DNA of 64,000 nt from Myxococcus qinghaiensis (GTDB taxonomy: Bacteria; Myxococcota; Myxococcia; Myxococcales; Myxococcaceae). Each line of letters starts with the position of its first letter. Positions within the stretch are counted from its first letter, which is position 1. The DNA lies in NCBI RefSeq assembly GCF_024198215.1, contig NZ_JAKCFA010000003.1:62001-126000 (forward strand), written 5' to 3'. Below the pieces are notes generated by a model, which saw nothing but the letters and a program-made list of their open reading frames with translations, did not search any database and was not told the DNA's origin. Below are positions 26,103 through 33,316 of the stretch, one piece after another. A program made the translations under genes and the position numbers.

Positions 26103-27044
26103 GGCCGGGAACTCCCGAGCGTGGATGGCTCGCACCTGGTCCAGGACGGCGCGCCCCTGCGTCTGGAAACCCAGCTCGGTCGCCTTTCCCTGGACGAGGT
26201 AGGCACCCGGTGGCTCCCGTCTGGCATTGCCGAGGGCCGCGTCGTACAGCAGCGACGCGCCCTTCGTGGGTGGCGGGAAGAAGAGCGTCACGATGGGCCG
26301 CAGCCAGAATGGGAGGCCCGACGGTCTGCCGGCCCGCTGCGTGTTGTTGCCTCCCGGGTCCACGCTGAGGAGCCGGATTCCCTCGGCGGCGAGCTGGGGC
26401 GCCAGCTCGCGCGTCCACAGCGAGAGCGCCAGCTTGGTCGTCGAATACGGGCCCAGGAGCATCCTGAAGTTCGAGGGACGCTCCAACGCGCCCGGGTCGA
26501 AGGTCTTCGTCCGCAGGAACACGGCCGAGGAGGTGTTGATGACCGTCTTCAGCGCCCCCCGGTGAAGCAGCTCTCGCAGCTCCATCAGCAGGACGTAGGG
26601 CGCCACCGTCTGCAGTTCATAGTGGACCTCGCGTCCCTGCTTGGAGAACGCGAGCGTCGGGAAGCTGCCGCCCGCGTTGTTGAACAACACGTCGATGCGC
26701 GCCTCCCGCCCCTTGAGTTCACCGAGCACGGCGCGAAGCGCGTCGAAGTCCGTCAGGTCGGCCGTGTAGACGCGCAGTCGTCCCGTGCCGACAGCGTCCT
26801 TCAGGAGGGCATCCTCCTCGGGGAAGGCGGAGCGGTTCACCGCGATGACCTGCCAGCCCGTGGACAGGAGGTTGCGCGTGAGCGCCAACCCGATGCCCGC
26901 ATTGGCCCCCGTGACGAGCGCGACCTGCTCGCCCGCCTCCGAGGCCCTGGGGACGCCTTCTTCCCGACGACGCGCTTCCGAAACTTCGGTGTGCCCAGTC
27001 ACGTGACGGCTCCCAGGTAGGAGGATGGCCCCGGTTGGCCCCAT
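26085..27044 (-). CDS. Short-chain dehydrogenase/reductase (SDR)
   Basis: 319 aa from ATG at 27044; a GTG 14 codons downstream is an alternative. Classical SDR landmarks: nucleotide-binding TGANAGIG, VDVLFNNAGG-type segment (IDVLFNNAGGSFPTLAFSKQ), the catalytic YSTTK and INTSSAVF (active-site Ser). The acidic residue needed for NAD preference is replaced by NRS after strand 2, pointing to NADP(H). The WFxPP-like C-terminal tail is short. Substrate unknown; divergent TetR suggests induction by a small molecule. The putative promoter at 27081-27109 leaves a leader of about 30 bases. Confidence 0.88.
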   Translation of the reverse strand: MGPTGAILLPGSRHVTGHTEVSEARRREEGVPRASEAGEQVALVTGANAGIGLALTRNLLSTGWQVIAVNRSAFPEEDALLKDAVGTGRLRVYTADLTDFDALRAVLGELKGREARIDVLFNNAGGSFPTLAFSKQGREVHYELQTVAPYVLLMELRELLHRGALKTVINTSSAVFLRTKTFDPGALERPSNFRMLLGPYSTTKLALSLWTRELAPQLAAEGIRLLSVDPGGNNTQRAGRPSGLPFWLRPIVTLFFPPPTKGASLLYDAALGNARREPPGAYLVQGKATELGFQTQGRAVLDQVRAIHAREFPARSPRA

Positions 27045-27080
27045 GGAGCGAAAACGGATGGGCCATCCACTTCTGCCCCT

Positions 27081-27109
27081 TGAATAGGGAGCGCCCGGTG
27101 GATTTTCAA
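27081..27109 (-). promoter_or_regulatory. Sigma70-like promoter of the SDR gene
   Basis: On the minus strand TTGAAA (27109-27104) and TATTCA (27086-27081) are 17 bp apart, about 30 bases before the SDR ATG once the start site is allowed for. Confidence 0.55.
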
Positions 27110-27115
27110 TTCATT

Positions 27116-27130
27116 CGGATAAAGAATCCG
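27116..27130. promoter_or_regulatory. Operator-like inverted repeat between SDR and TetR genes
   Basis: CGGAT-AAAGA-ATCCG at 27116-27130. The right part extends to ATCCGTTTTC (27126-27135), whose reverse complement GAAAACGGAT recurs at 27050-27059 close to the SDR start. Together they suggest sites for the TetR protein encoded at 27155. Confidence 0.55.
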
Positions 27131-27154
27131 TTTTCTGGCCGTTAGGATGGCCAC

Positions 27155-27739
27155 ATGAAGAAGCAGGAGAAGCCGCCGCTGCGCGTGGATGCCGCTCGCA
27201 ACCGGGAGCACGTGCTGGCCATTGCCCGGGAGCTGATGGCCCAGGGGGATGCATCCCTGCAGTTGAACCAGGTGGCTCGAGCCGCGGGAGTCGGGGTGGG
27301 GACGGTGTATCGCCACTTCCCTACCCGACAGGCGCTCCTGGAAGCCCTGGTGAACGAGCACCTGGAGTCCCTCGTCACGCAGGCTCGGGTGGCCGAGTCA
27401 GCGAGCGAGCCGCGCCAGGGACTGCATCAGTTCCTCCGGGCCGTCCTGAAGCTGCAGCTGGCCGACGTGGGGTTGGCGGAGGTCCTCAGCACGCAGGAGG
27501 ACGCGCTGCCGCAGACCTCGAAGCTGAAGGCCGAGCTCGGCGTAGCCACCCAGCGTCTGCTGGCCCGGGCCCACCGGGCGGGAGCCATCCGGACGGACGT
27601 TGGCGTCGACGACGTCCGGCGGCTCATCTGCGGCGTCGTGCACGCCGTGCGCATCGGAGGAGAGCCCAGGGCCGCGAGCGAGCGTTACCTGGGCATCCTG
27701 ATGGGCGGAATGTCAGCGTCCACCCGGCGAGAGGACTGA
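27155..27739 (+). CDS. TetR/AcrR-family regulator of the divergent SDR gene
   Basis: 194 aa. The HTH is plain: REHVLAIARELMAQGDASLQ, VARAAGVGVGTVYRHFPTRQ, ALLEALVNEHLESLV. The C-terminal half is helical and shows no special motif (resembling the SbtR-type TetR_C domain, weakly). Start ATG at 27155; the region before it holds an inverted repeat. Divergent from the SDR, so probably its repressor and self-regulated. Confidence 0.88.
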   Translation: MKKQEKPPLRVDAARNREHVLAIARELMAQGDASLQLNQVARAAGVGVGTVYRHFPTRQALLEALVNEHLESLVTQARVAESASEPRQGLHQFLRAVLKLQLADVGLAEVLSTQEDALPQTSKLKAELGVATQRLLARAHRAGAIRTDVGVDDVRRLICGVVHAVRIGGEPRAASERYLGILMGGMSASTRRED

Positions 27740-27771
27740 GCCGGGCATCGGCTGGAAGTCCGCCTGCGACT

Positions 27772-28338
27772 TCAAGGGCAGACGCCCGCGCCGCCATCCA
27801 CGAGGAGGTCCTTGGGTGGATTCAATACAATCTCCACGACGCCACCGTCCGGGGTGAAGTCGAAGTCCTGGGAGACGTTGACCTCGGGTCCCTTGAAGCC
27901 GGCTTGCGCGTCCGCCAGGGTGAAATAGGGGATGGTCACCCGCGCCGGACCAAAGGCCAGACGCCGGACATCACACCGGCCCTCACTGATATAGCGATTC
28001 CCTGACCATGGGAACTCCACGGTTGCTCCAGGCATGATGGGGAACGTGTCGTGGTAGTTGTTCCCCGGGCACGTATAGGGGCACCCACAGGTCCCGAAGG
28101 CAGTGCCCTCGAGTTCGCCTTGCTGGACACGGATGGACGCATTGACCTGTCCCTTCACCGTGGTGAGGAGCTTGGCGGCGCAATTCCCCACGTTCGTGAT
28201 GCGAAACACCACGGGCGCTCCGTCAACGGGCCCCGCATCCACTTCTTCCATGCCCGCATCCGGTACGACGACCTCTGTGTCATCACAAGCAGGACTGCCC
28301 ACCAGCAAGGCAGCCAGCACGACACACCGCAACCACAT
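27772..28338 (-). CDS. Small secreted lipoprotein of unknown function
   Basis: 188 aa from ATG at 28338, chosen because the next residues form a lipoprotein signal (VVLAALLVGSPAC). An Asp/Glu-rich linker (VPDAGMEEVDAGPVDG, typical of myxobacterial lipoproteins) leads into a beta-rich domain with six Cys (GTCGCPYTCPG and others) and a hydrophobic C-terminal strand. The VFRITNVGNCAAKLLTTV opening is reminiscent of a beta-sandwich. I do not recognise a family. Convergent with the TetR gene 32 bases away. Confidence 0.65.
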   Translation of the reverse strand: MWLRCVVLAALLVGSPACDDTEVVVPDAGMEEVDAGPVDGAPVVFRITNVGNCAAKLLTTVKGQVNASIRVQQGELEGTAFGTCGCPYTCPGNNYHDTFPIMPGATVEFPWSGNRYISEGRCDVRRLAFGPARVTIPYFTLADAQAGFKGPEVNVSQDFDFTPDGGVVEIVLNPPKDLLVDGGAGVCP

Positions 28339-28449
28339 CCCCTTGAACACGTCAGCTCTCTCTTCCGGCCCCTGTGCGCACCACTCTAACAAAAGGGGGG
28401 CGGGCCTGCGGAGGCCGGGGTACGGCCCGCTGTTGCCCGCACGACGCGC

Positions 28450-28992
28450 TCAATCCCGACCTGACGAAGAAAGATGCGCGAGCACCTGCTTCACACGCGC
28501 GCTCAGTGGCCCTTCGACTTCGAGCACGTCCACTCCGAAGGCGTAGGCTTCGTCGAGGAGGAGCTCCTTCAGCTTCTCGTCGACCGCCCCGCGCAGCTCT
28601 TCGTCTTCCGAGGCGGAGCGCGCAATCCGGTCGGGCCGCTCAATCCCAACGAGGACGATGAGGTCGAGCTTCTGGACCGCTTCGCGCACGCGTGGGAGCC
28701 ACGCGTCGACGTCGAACGCATCGCTGTCCTCATGGGCCAGCAGGTAGCCGATGAAGTCGACCGGACATCGGTCGAACAACACGTCGCGGGGCGCGTCATC
28801 CAGGTTGGCGATGGACCGCGAGAGCTGCGCCTCGAAGTCCTCGACTGAAGGGGGCTGCGCGAACTCGTGCCCCTCGTCTTCCAGTAGGAGGTAGGGCTCA
28901 TCCACCGCCACATAGGTGGGGAGATGCTCGGACAGCTCATCGATGAGGGTGGACTTCCCCGCGCGATGCGTCCCGGTCACCGCGATTCGCAT
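28450..28992 (-). CDS. Small P-loop ATPase/kinase-like protein (AAA_28 type)
   Basis: 180 aa from ATG at 28992 (MRIAVTGTHRAGKSTLIDEL). A longer frame upstream has no start with a ribosome-binding site. Walker A is GTHRAGKST. Further elements are AVDEPYLLLEDEGHEF, DVLFDRCPVDFIGYLL (an aspartate followed by R-C-P, as in nucleoside-kinase-like NadR or Ttd14 proteins) and an acidic C-terminal lid region. It probably phosphorylates or senses a small molecule; the substrate is not evident. Divergent from the lipoprotein at 29115. Confidence 0.75.
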   Translation of the reverse strand: MRIAVTGTHRAGKSTLIDELSEHLPTYVAVDEPYLLLEDEGHEFAQPPSVEDFEAQLSRSIANLDDAPRDVLFDRCPVDFIGYLLAHEDSDAFDVDAWLPRVREAVQKLDLIVLVGIERPDRIARSASEDEELRGAVDEKLKELLLDEAYAFGVDVLEVEGPLSARVKQVLAHLSSSGRD

Positions 28993-29114
28993 GCCTGCCG
29001 CTCTAGCAGGTGAACGGAGTCGTGCGCAGAAAATGGAGGTCCGGGGTTCCCTGCGCAGGAGACTCCATGGCCGGCACTGGCGTCTCGCATTTCGTCTCCT
29101 GAAGGAGAGCCCAG

Positions 29115-29726
29115 ATGCAGCGTTCACGTGTCTTGATGGCAGTCGCCCTGCTGGTACTCAGTGCGTGTGGTGAGGGTGTTTCCGAGTCTCCGGAGGAGCC
29201 GGGGCATGTCGAGCCGCCTGGCGGCAATCAGCCCGACCATCGTCCCAACGTGGTGGGCACCTATGAAGTCACGGGAACGATGGGCATCATCCTGAATGGA
29301 CAGACGGACGTCACGTCCATCCTGGATGTCGTTCGAATCGAGGCGCCTGCCAGAAGCCCGGGTCGGGTGCAGATCCACCTCGGCGAGATGAACTGCGGCG
29401 CCGGCATCCGCGCGACGATGACGGGTGAGACCACCTTCTCCGTCAACGAAGGCACCTGCCCGATTCCCTCTGAAACCGGCTGCACCTCCAGGGCCCTCTT
29501 CACTGGGGGGAGCGGCTCCCATCCCCTGAACGGCTCCCTCCAGCTCGGGCTCCGGGGACAGCTCGAGGTGCGGTGTGGCACCCAGTCCGCCAGCGCGCCC
29601 CTCTCCATCGATGTCGCCGGTTCGCGCACGGGCCAGGCACTCCCAGACACCCGGGCCCAGGTCCTCATCCTGGGTGCGGACCTGGCCACCACCCTGCGCC
29701 ACCTCGCGGACGACGTACGCCCCTGA
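29115..29726 (+). CDS. Lipoprotein of unknown function
   Basis: 203 aa. ATG at 29115 is preceded by GAAGGAGA, and the signal LLVLSACGE gives Cys18. The mature part has a Pro/Gly-rich linker followed by VVGTYEVTGTMGIILNGQTD, a CGAGIRATMTGETTFSV repeat-like section and CTSRALFTGG with four Cys. The strand pattern suggests a small beta-sandwich domain. No family recognised. The stop lies 34 bases before the convergent HxlR stop. Confidence 0.65.
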   Translation: MQRSRVLMAVALLVLSACGEGVSESPEEPGHVEPPGGNQPDHRPNVVGTYEVTGTMGIILNGQTDVTSILDVVRIEAPARSPGRVQIHLGEMNCGAGIRATMTGETTFSVNEGTCPIPSETGCTSRALFTGGSGSHPLNGSLQLGLRGQLEVRCGTQSASAPLSIDVAGSRTGQALPDTRAQVLILGADLATTLRHLADDVRP

Positions 29727-29760
29727 TTCATTGACGTGTCGCGACGCACCGTGAACACAC

Positions 29761-30126
29761 TCACTTCGGAGCGCTGGCGCGTTGGAAGGCCTCGCGGGCT
29801 CGCTGGATTTCCGGTCGGTGGCGCTGCGCCCAGATGGCCAGCTCCGTCACCGGGTCCAGCAGCGTTCGTCCCAGCTTCGTCAGCGCGTAGTCCACTCGCG
29901 GAGGCGTCGTCGGAAAGACGGTCCTCGACACGAGCCCATCGGATTCGAGCCCCCGCAGCGTGAGCGTCAGCATGCGCTGGGAGATGCCTTCAATGGCGCG
30001 CTTGAGCTCGCTGAAGCGCACCGCGCCGTCACCCAGGTTGACGATGACCATGACGCTCCACTTGTCCCCGATGAGGCTCAGGATTTCACGCGTCGCGACG
30101 CAGTCGTCGACGAAGCGCTTGGTCAT
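29761..30126 (-). CDS. HxlR-family transcriptional regulator
   Basis: 121 aa from ATG at 30126; a start at 30180 would add 18 residues. The HxlR signature is complete: CVATREILSLIGDKWSVMVI, RFSELKRAIEGISQRMLTL, LRGLESDGLVSRTVFPTTPP, VDYALTKLGRTLLDPVTELA. HxlR proteins respond to aldehydes, quinones or redox stress. Divergent from the DoxX-like gene, a typical pairing in which HxlR represses a DoxX/quinone-linked membrane protein. The intergenic region contains GTGACTTCA and a partly matching GTCACTGAAG. Confidence 0.9.
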   Translation of the reverse strand: MTKRFVDDCVATREILSLIGDKWSVMVIVNLGDGAVRFSELKRAIEGISQRMLTLTLRGLESDGLVSRTVFPTTPPRVDYALTKLGRTLLDPVTELAIWAQRHRPEIQRAREAFQRASAPK

Positions 30127-30217
30127 CTTTCCGTTCCCTAGTGACTTCAATGTGCCTCCTTGTCCGGCATCCGCGGGCATGGAAGATAGGCGAGGTCACT
30201 GAAGCTGGAGGTACGTC

Positions 30218-30643
30218 ATGACGACCGCGGTCAGCGGCAACGCGAGCCCATCCAGAGCCCTTCCCGTCAGCCTGTGGGTCACCCAGGCCCTCCTGGGTCT
30301 CGTCTTCGCCGGCACGGGCCTCTGGAAGCTCCTGACGCCCATCCCCCAGCTCGCCGCGATGATTCCGTGGGCAGGACAAGTCCCGGCGGCGTTCCTCTAC
30401 GCGACGGCCGGGGTCGACCTGCTCGGCGGGCTGGGCGTCGTCCTGCCCTCGCTCACGCGCATCAAGCCGGGACTCACCATCCTCGCCGCGCTGGGCTGCG
30501 CCGCGCTCCAGGTCTCCGCCATCCTCTTCCACGTCTCGCGTGGCGAGTCGGCGAACACCCCTTTCAACTTCCTGCTCGTGGGGCTCTCACTCTTCGTCGC
30601 CTGGGGGCGACGCTCCAGGGCCCCCATCCCGCCTCGGAGTTGA
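30218..30643 (+). CDS. DoxX-like family membrane protein
   Basis: 141 aa, ATG at 30218 with GGAGG upstream. Four hydrophobic segments: VTQALLGLVFAGTGLWKLL, AAFLYATAGVDLLGGLGVVL, TILAALGCAALQVSAIL and LLVGLSLFVAWGRR. The FAGTGLWKLLTP opening and the size are DoxX/DUF6326-like. DoxX proteins are inner-membrane redox partners linked to quinone or thiol stress. HxlR is divergent and likely controls it. Confidence 0.85.
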   Translation: MTTAVSGNASPSRALPVSLWVTQALLGLVFAGTGLWKLLTPIPQLAAMIPWAGQVPAAFLYATAGVDLLGGLGVVLPSLTRIKPGLTILAALGCAALQVSAILFHVSRGESANTPFNFLLVGLSLFVAWGRRSRAPIPPRS

Positions 30644-30651
30644 GGAACACC

Positions 30652-30679
30652 CGGGCTCGCCGCCTCGACGACGAGCCCG
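30652..30679. terminator. Bidirectional hairpin between DoxX and cupin genes
   Basis: CGGGCTCG (30652-30659) and CGAGCCCG (30672-30679) form a perfect 8-bp stem with a 12-base loop, between the convergent DoxX (ends 30643) and cupin (ends 30705) genes. Confidence 0.55.
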
Positions 30680-30704
30680 TGCGCTTCCCACGTCACGAGC
30701 GCCC

Positions 30705-31076
30705 TCAGGCCTTCGCGGGCTTCTGCTCCTTCTCCGCGCCCTCGTCACGGCCATGCACCGCCGCGGGCGGACTGGTGGCCTCCACCGCGGAGAACGTCTC
30801 CAGAATCTTGTACGTGTGACTGGAGCCTCGCGGCACGAGCCACGAGTCCCCCGGGTTGAGCAGGATGACCTGCCCCTCCAGGTGCAGCTCCGCGCGACCC
30901 TTCAGCACGAAGCCCACCGTCTCGTAGTCGCGCGGGGCGGCGGGCCGGGGCTCGCCAGGTGGCTCGTCCTCCCACAGCCGCATGGACACTCGCACGCCGG
31001 AGGCCAGGTACTTCTGCCCCATGTCTCCCCGGGGTGAGTGCCGGCTCTCCACCTTCTTCACGCTGGTATCCCCCAT
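30705..31076 (-). CDS. Cupin-domain protein
   Basis: 123 aa, ATG at 31076 with AAGGAG about nine bases upstream. A single cupin_2 domain: AELHLEGQVILLNPGDSWLV and PRGSSHTYKILETFSAVEA contain the two cupin motifs (the second with H in SSHTY), while the first motif lacks the usual HxH (DYETVGFVLKGRAEL), so metal binding may be reduced. Small stand-alone cupins have varied or non-catalytic roles. The charged C-terminal tail (HGRDEGAEKEQKPAKA) is likely disordered. No neighbour points to its pathway. Confidence 0.8.
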   Translation of the reverse strand: MGDTSVKKVESRHSPRGDMGQKYLASGVRVSMRLWEDEPPGEPRPAAPRDYETVGFVLKGRAELHLEGQVILLNPGDSWLVPRGSSHTYKILETFSAVEATSPPAAVHGRDEGAEKEQKPAKA

Positions 31077-31212
31077 GCCTCGGTCTCCTTCGCCCTCGGG
31101 CGTCAGGCGGCGGATGCGCCGCGCTCAGCCCTGAAGGTAAGGAAGGGGGAAAGGCTCGACGGGACCCGCGGCGGCGCTCGCTCGCTCGACGGGCCAGGGC
31201 GCATCAATGACG

Positions 31213-31247
31213 AAGGCCCAGCCTTCCCTGGGGGAAGACCGGGCCTC
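31213..31247 (-). terminator. Terminator of the cold-shock gene
   Basis: On the minus strand AGGCCC-(G)-GTCTTCCC-CCA-GGGAAG-GCT-GGGCCT forms a long stem with one small bulge, about 30 bases after the csp stop, followed by TCGTCATT. Confidence 0.65.
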
Positions 31248-31277
31248 GGGCTCACTCAAGGGTGGCCAGGAATGACG

Positions 31278-31484
31278 CTAGCCGTTGTAAGCGCGAACGT
31301 TCTGGGCCTGCAGCCCCTTGGGGCCACGGGTCACCTCGAACTCCACCCGCTGCCCCTCCTGGAGGGTGCGGAAGCCATCCATGTTGATGGCCGTGTGGTG
31401 GCAGAACACGTCCTCACCGCCCTCTTGAGCGATGAAGCCGAAACCCTTGGCGTCGTTGAACCACTTCACAGTACCGATTGCCAT
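31278..31484 (-). CDS. cspA: Cold-shock protein (CspA family)
   Basis: 68 aa, the usual CspA length. RNP1 is KGFGFI and RNP2 VFCHHT; the opening is [11 protein letters not shown] and the end [14 protein letters not shown]. Single-stranded nucleic-acid-binding RNA chaperone in the cytoplasm. The His in FCHHTAI replaces the common VHFSAI reading but the family still fits. ATG at 31484 with AAGAAGG upstream. A terminator hairpin follows and the 345-base upstream gap leaves room for the long 5' leader typical of cold-regulated csp genes. The gene symbol is generic, as myxobacteria have several. Confidence 0.9.
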   Translation of the reverse strand: MAIGTVKWFNDAKGFGFIAQEGGEDVFCHHTAINMDGFRTLQEGQRVEFEVTRGPKGLQAQNVRAYNG

Positions 31485-31829
31485 GTGACCTTCTTCTTTC
31501 TGCTAGACGGCGACCCGGGACCAGCCGGACCACCAGTGCGGGGCGGACATCGCTCCGACACTGCCGCGACAATCTACCTCCCGTATTCCTTTGTCCACCC
31601 GACCCCCGCCCAGCGGGCAGGCGGTCGTCGAACAGAGGACAATCCGAGACGCTGAAAATCGCTCGGGAGATGAACAGACCACATTCGCCACTTCATCCCG
31701 CCTGTGCCCGAGGCCCTTCACGTTTCTTCATGTGGCTCCGGCGCGCCCTTCACACCCGTCTTCTACCTTCCTGTCCGTCAAACACCGGCACGCCCGCTTC
31801 GGGCCGCCTCATTTGAAGGAGCAGGACCC
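31485..31829. other. Divergent promoter region of cspA and the CpxP-like operon
   Basis: 345 bases without a credible gene; open frames here are GC-driven. Expected to contain two promoters, and room for a csp 5' leader. The only marked element is the ribosome-binding site GAAGGAG just before 31830. No palindrome, riboswitch or -35/-10 pair could be fixed. Confidence 0.4.
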
Positions 31830-32345
31830 ATGTTCGGATTCTTGTTTGGGACCGCGTGCCTCGCGGGCCTCATCTACACGGTGCGGGGCGGTCGTCGCTG
31901 GCGTCACCACGGACACAGGCGCGGCAGCCGGTTCGGCTGGCGGATGAGGCTGCGCTGGCTGTTCGAGCGGCTGGAGACGTCCCCCGGCCAGGAGAAGGTC
32001 ATCATCCAGGCCACCGAGGAATTGACGGAGGCCTTCGACAAGCTGCGCGACGAGGTGGGCCCCAGCCGCTCCGCGCTGGGCACCGCGCTGCGCGGAGAGC
32101 ACTTCGACGGCGCCGCGCTGCGCGAGCTGTTCGCCCGGCATGACGTGGCGGTGGAGAACGCGCGTCGCGTGCTCCAGGGCGCGCTCTCTCAGGTGCATGA
32201 GGCGCTGGATGCGCGCCAGCGTCGCGAGCTGGCGGACATCCTGGAGCACGGCTGGGGTCATGGCTGGCGCGGAGGCCCGGGCTGGCAAGGACGCCACTGC
32301 GGCGGACGTGGCGGCTGGCGCGGCGACGACCAGCGGATGGTGTGA
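31830..32345 (+). CDS. CpxP/Spy- or heavy-metal-sensor-like small membrane protein
   Basis: 171 aa from ATG at 31830 (GAAGGAG upstream). One N-terminal hydrophobic segment (FGFLFGTACLAGLIYTVRGG), then a strongly basic His/Arg stretch (RRWRHHGHRRGSRFGWRMR), a helical LERLETSPGQEKVIIQATEEL region, and a Gly/His-rich tail (HGWGHGWRGGPGWQG). The length and the helical core resemble the CpxP/Spy/CnrX group of periplasmic sensors, and it heads an operon ending in a response regulator and histidine kinase. By the positive-inside rule the basic stretch after the membrane helix would put the body in the cytoplasm, unlike CpxP. The His-rich tail suggests metal binding. Role is inferred from context. 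Confidence 0.6.
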   Translation: MFGFLFGTACLAGLIYTVRGGRRWRHHGHRRGSRFGWRMRLRWLFERLETSPGQEKVIIQATEELTEAFDKLRDEVGPSRSALGTALRGEHFDGAALRELFARHDVAVENARRVLQGALSQVHEALDARQRRELADILEHGWGHGWRGGPGWQGRHCGGRGGWRGDDQRMV

Positions 32346-32387
32346 GTCGTCTTCTCCCCTCTCCGGAAAGAAACGAGGAACGCCATC

Positions 32388-32621
32388 ATGCGCCGTCGCC
32401 TGCTCATCGTCCTGCTCGCCCTGGGAACCTTCGGAGGTTATGCCTCCGGCTTCGCCAGCGTCGCCCGCCACCGTCGCCACTGTCAGGCGGGCGAGTGGTC
32501 TGAGCGCTGGGACTCCCGAGGCTCATGGGCCCATCCAGCCACGCCTCCCTCGGCCGCCTCCGCGCGGTCCGAGTCACCGCCTTCTTCAACGGTCCAGGCC
32601 CCCGCGCCGGGGCCGCGCTAG
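32388..32621 (+). CDS. Small secreted or membrane-anchored protein
   Basis: 77 aa. ATG at 32388 with GAGGAA upstream, in frame between the sensor-like gene and the regulator. N-terminal hydrophobic segment (RLLIVLLALGTFGGYASGFA) then a polar Ser/Pro/Ala-rich tail with one Cys (HRRHCQAGEW). No family. Genuine-gene status rests on position, ribosome-binding site and signal-like N terminus; it may have a sensory accessory role. Confidence 0.5.
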   Translation: MRRRLLIVLLALGTFGGYASGFASVARHRRHCQAGEWSERWDSRGSWAHPATPPSAASARSESPPSSTVQAPAPGPR

Positions 32622-32635
32622 ACTCCACTCCGTCC

Positions 32636-33316
32636 ATGTCCACTCGAGTCCTGCTCATCGACGACGATTCCCGCCTCTATGAACTGCTCGCGCAGTACCT
32701 GGGGCAAAACGGCGTCAACGTCACCCATGCCGCCGACGGCGGGCGAGGGCTCGCCGCGCTGGAGGCCAGCGCCTACGACGCGGTGCTGCTGGACGTGATG
32801 ATGCCGGGCATGGACGGCCTGGAGGTGTGCAAGCGCATCCGCGCCAAGAGCCGCATCCCCGTCGTCATGCTCACCGCGAAGGGAGACGAGACGGACCGCG
32901 TGGTGGGGCTGGAGCTGGGCGCGGACGACTACCTGCCCAAGCCCTTCAGTCCCCGGGAGCTCCTGGCCCGCCTGCGCGCGGTGCTGCGTCGCTCGCAGCC
33001 CTCGTCCGTGGCGGACCGGCTGGAGGCGGGCGGCCTGTCCATCGACGTCGCCGGGCGCGAGGTGCGCGCGGAGGGAAAGCTGGTGGACCTCACGGGCCTG
33101 GAGTTCGACCTGCTGGTGGCGCTGGTGCGCCGGGCCGGGCGGGTCATCCCCCGCGACGCGCTGCTGGGTGAAGCCGGCCGCAGCGACACGGTGGTGGGCG
33201 AGCGCACGGTGGACGTGCACATCTCCCACCTGCGCCAGAAGCTGGGCGACGTGGGCGCCCGACTCATCAAGACGGTGCGCGGCGTGGGCTACGTCTTCGC
33301 CAAAGAGGGGCTCTGA
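32636..33316 (+). CDS. OmpR/PhoB-family response regulator
   Basis: 226 aa from ATG at 32636; an open frame continues upstream but lacks a receiver. Receiver: DDD near residues 9-11, phosphoacceptor D53 in VLLDVMMPGMDG, T80 in VVMLTAKGDE, K102 in YLPKPFSPREL. The winged-helix domain is classical (GLSIDVAGREVRAEGKLVDL, TGLEFDLLVALVRRAGRVIP, RTVDVHISHLRQKLGD). It is followed without a gap by the kinase (TGATG overlap), so it is co-translated with its partner. Likely acts on an envelope or metal response regulon including the upstream genes. Confidence 0.93.
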   Translation: MSTRVLLIDDDSRLYELLAQYLGQNGVNVTHAADGGRGLAALEASAYDAVLLDVMMPGMDGLEVCKRIRAKSRIPVVMLTAKGDETDRVVGLELGADDYLPKPFSPRELLARLRAVLRRSQPSSVADRLEAGGLSIDVAGREVRAEGKLVDLTGLEFDLLVALVRRAGRVIPRDALLGEAGRSDTVVGERTVDVHISHLRQKLGDVGARLIKTVRGVGYVFAKEGL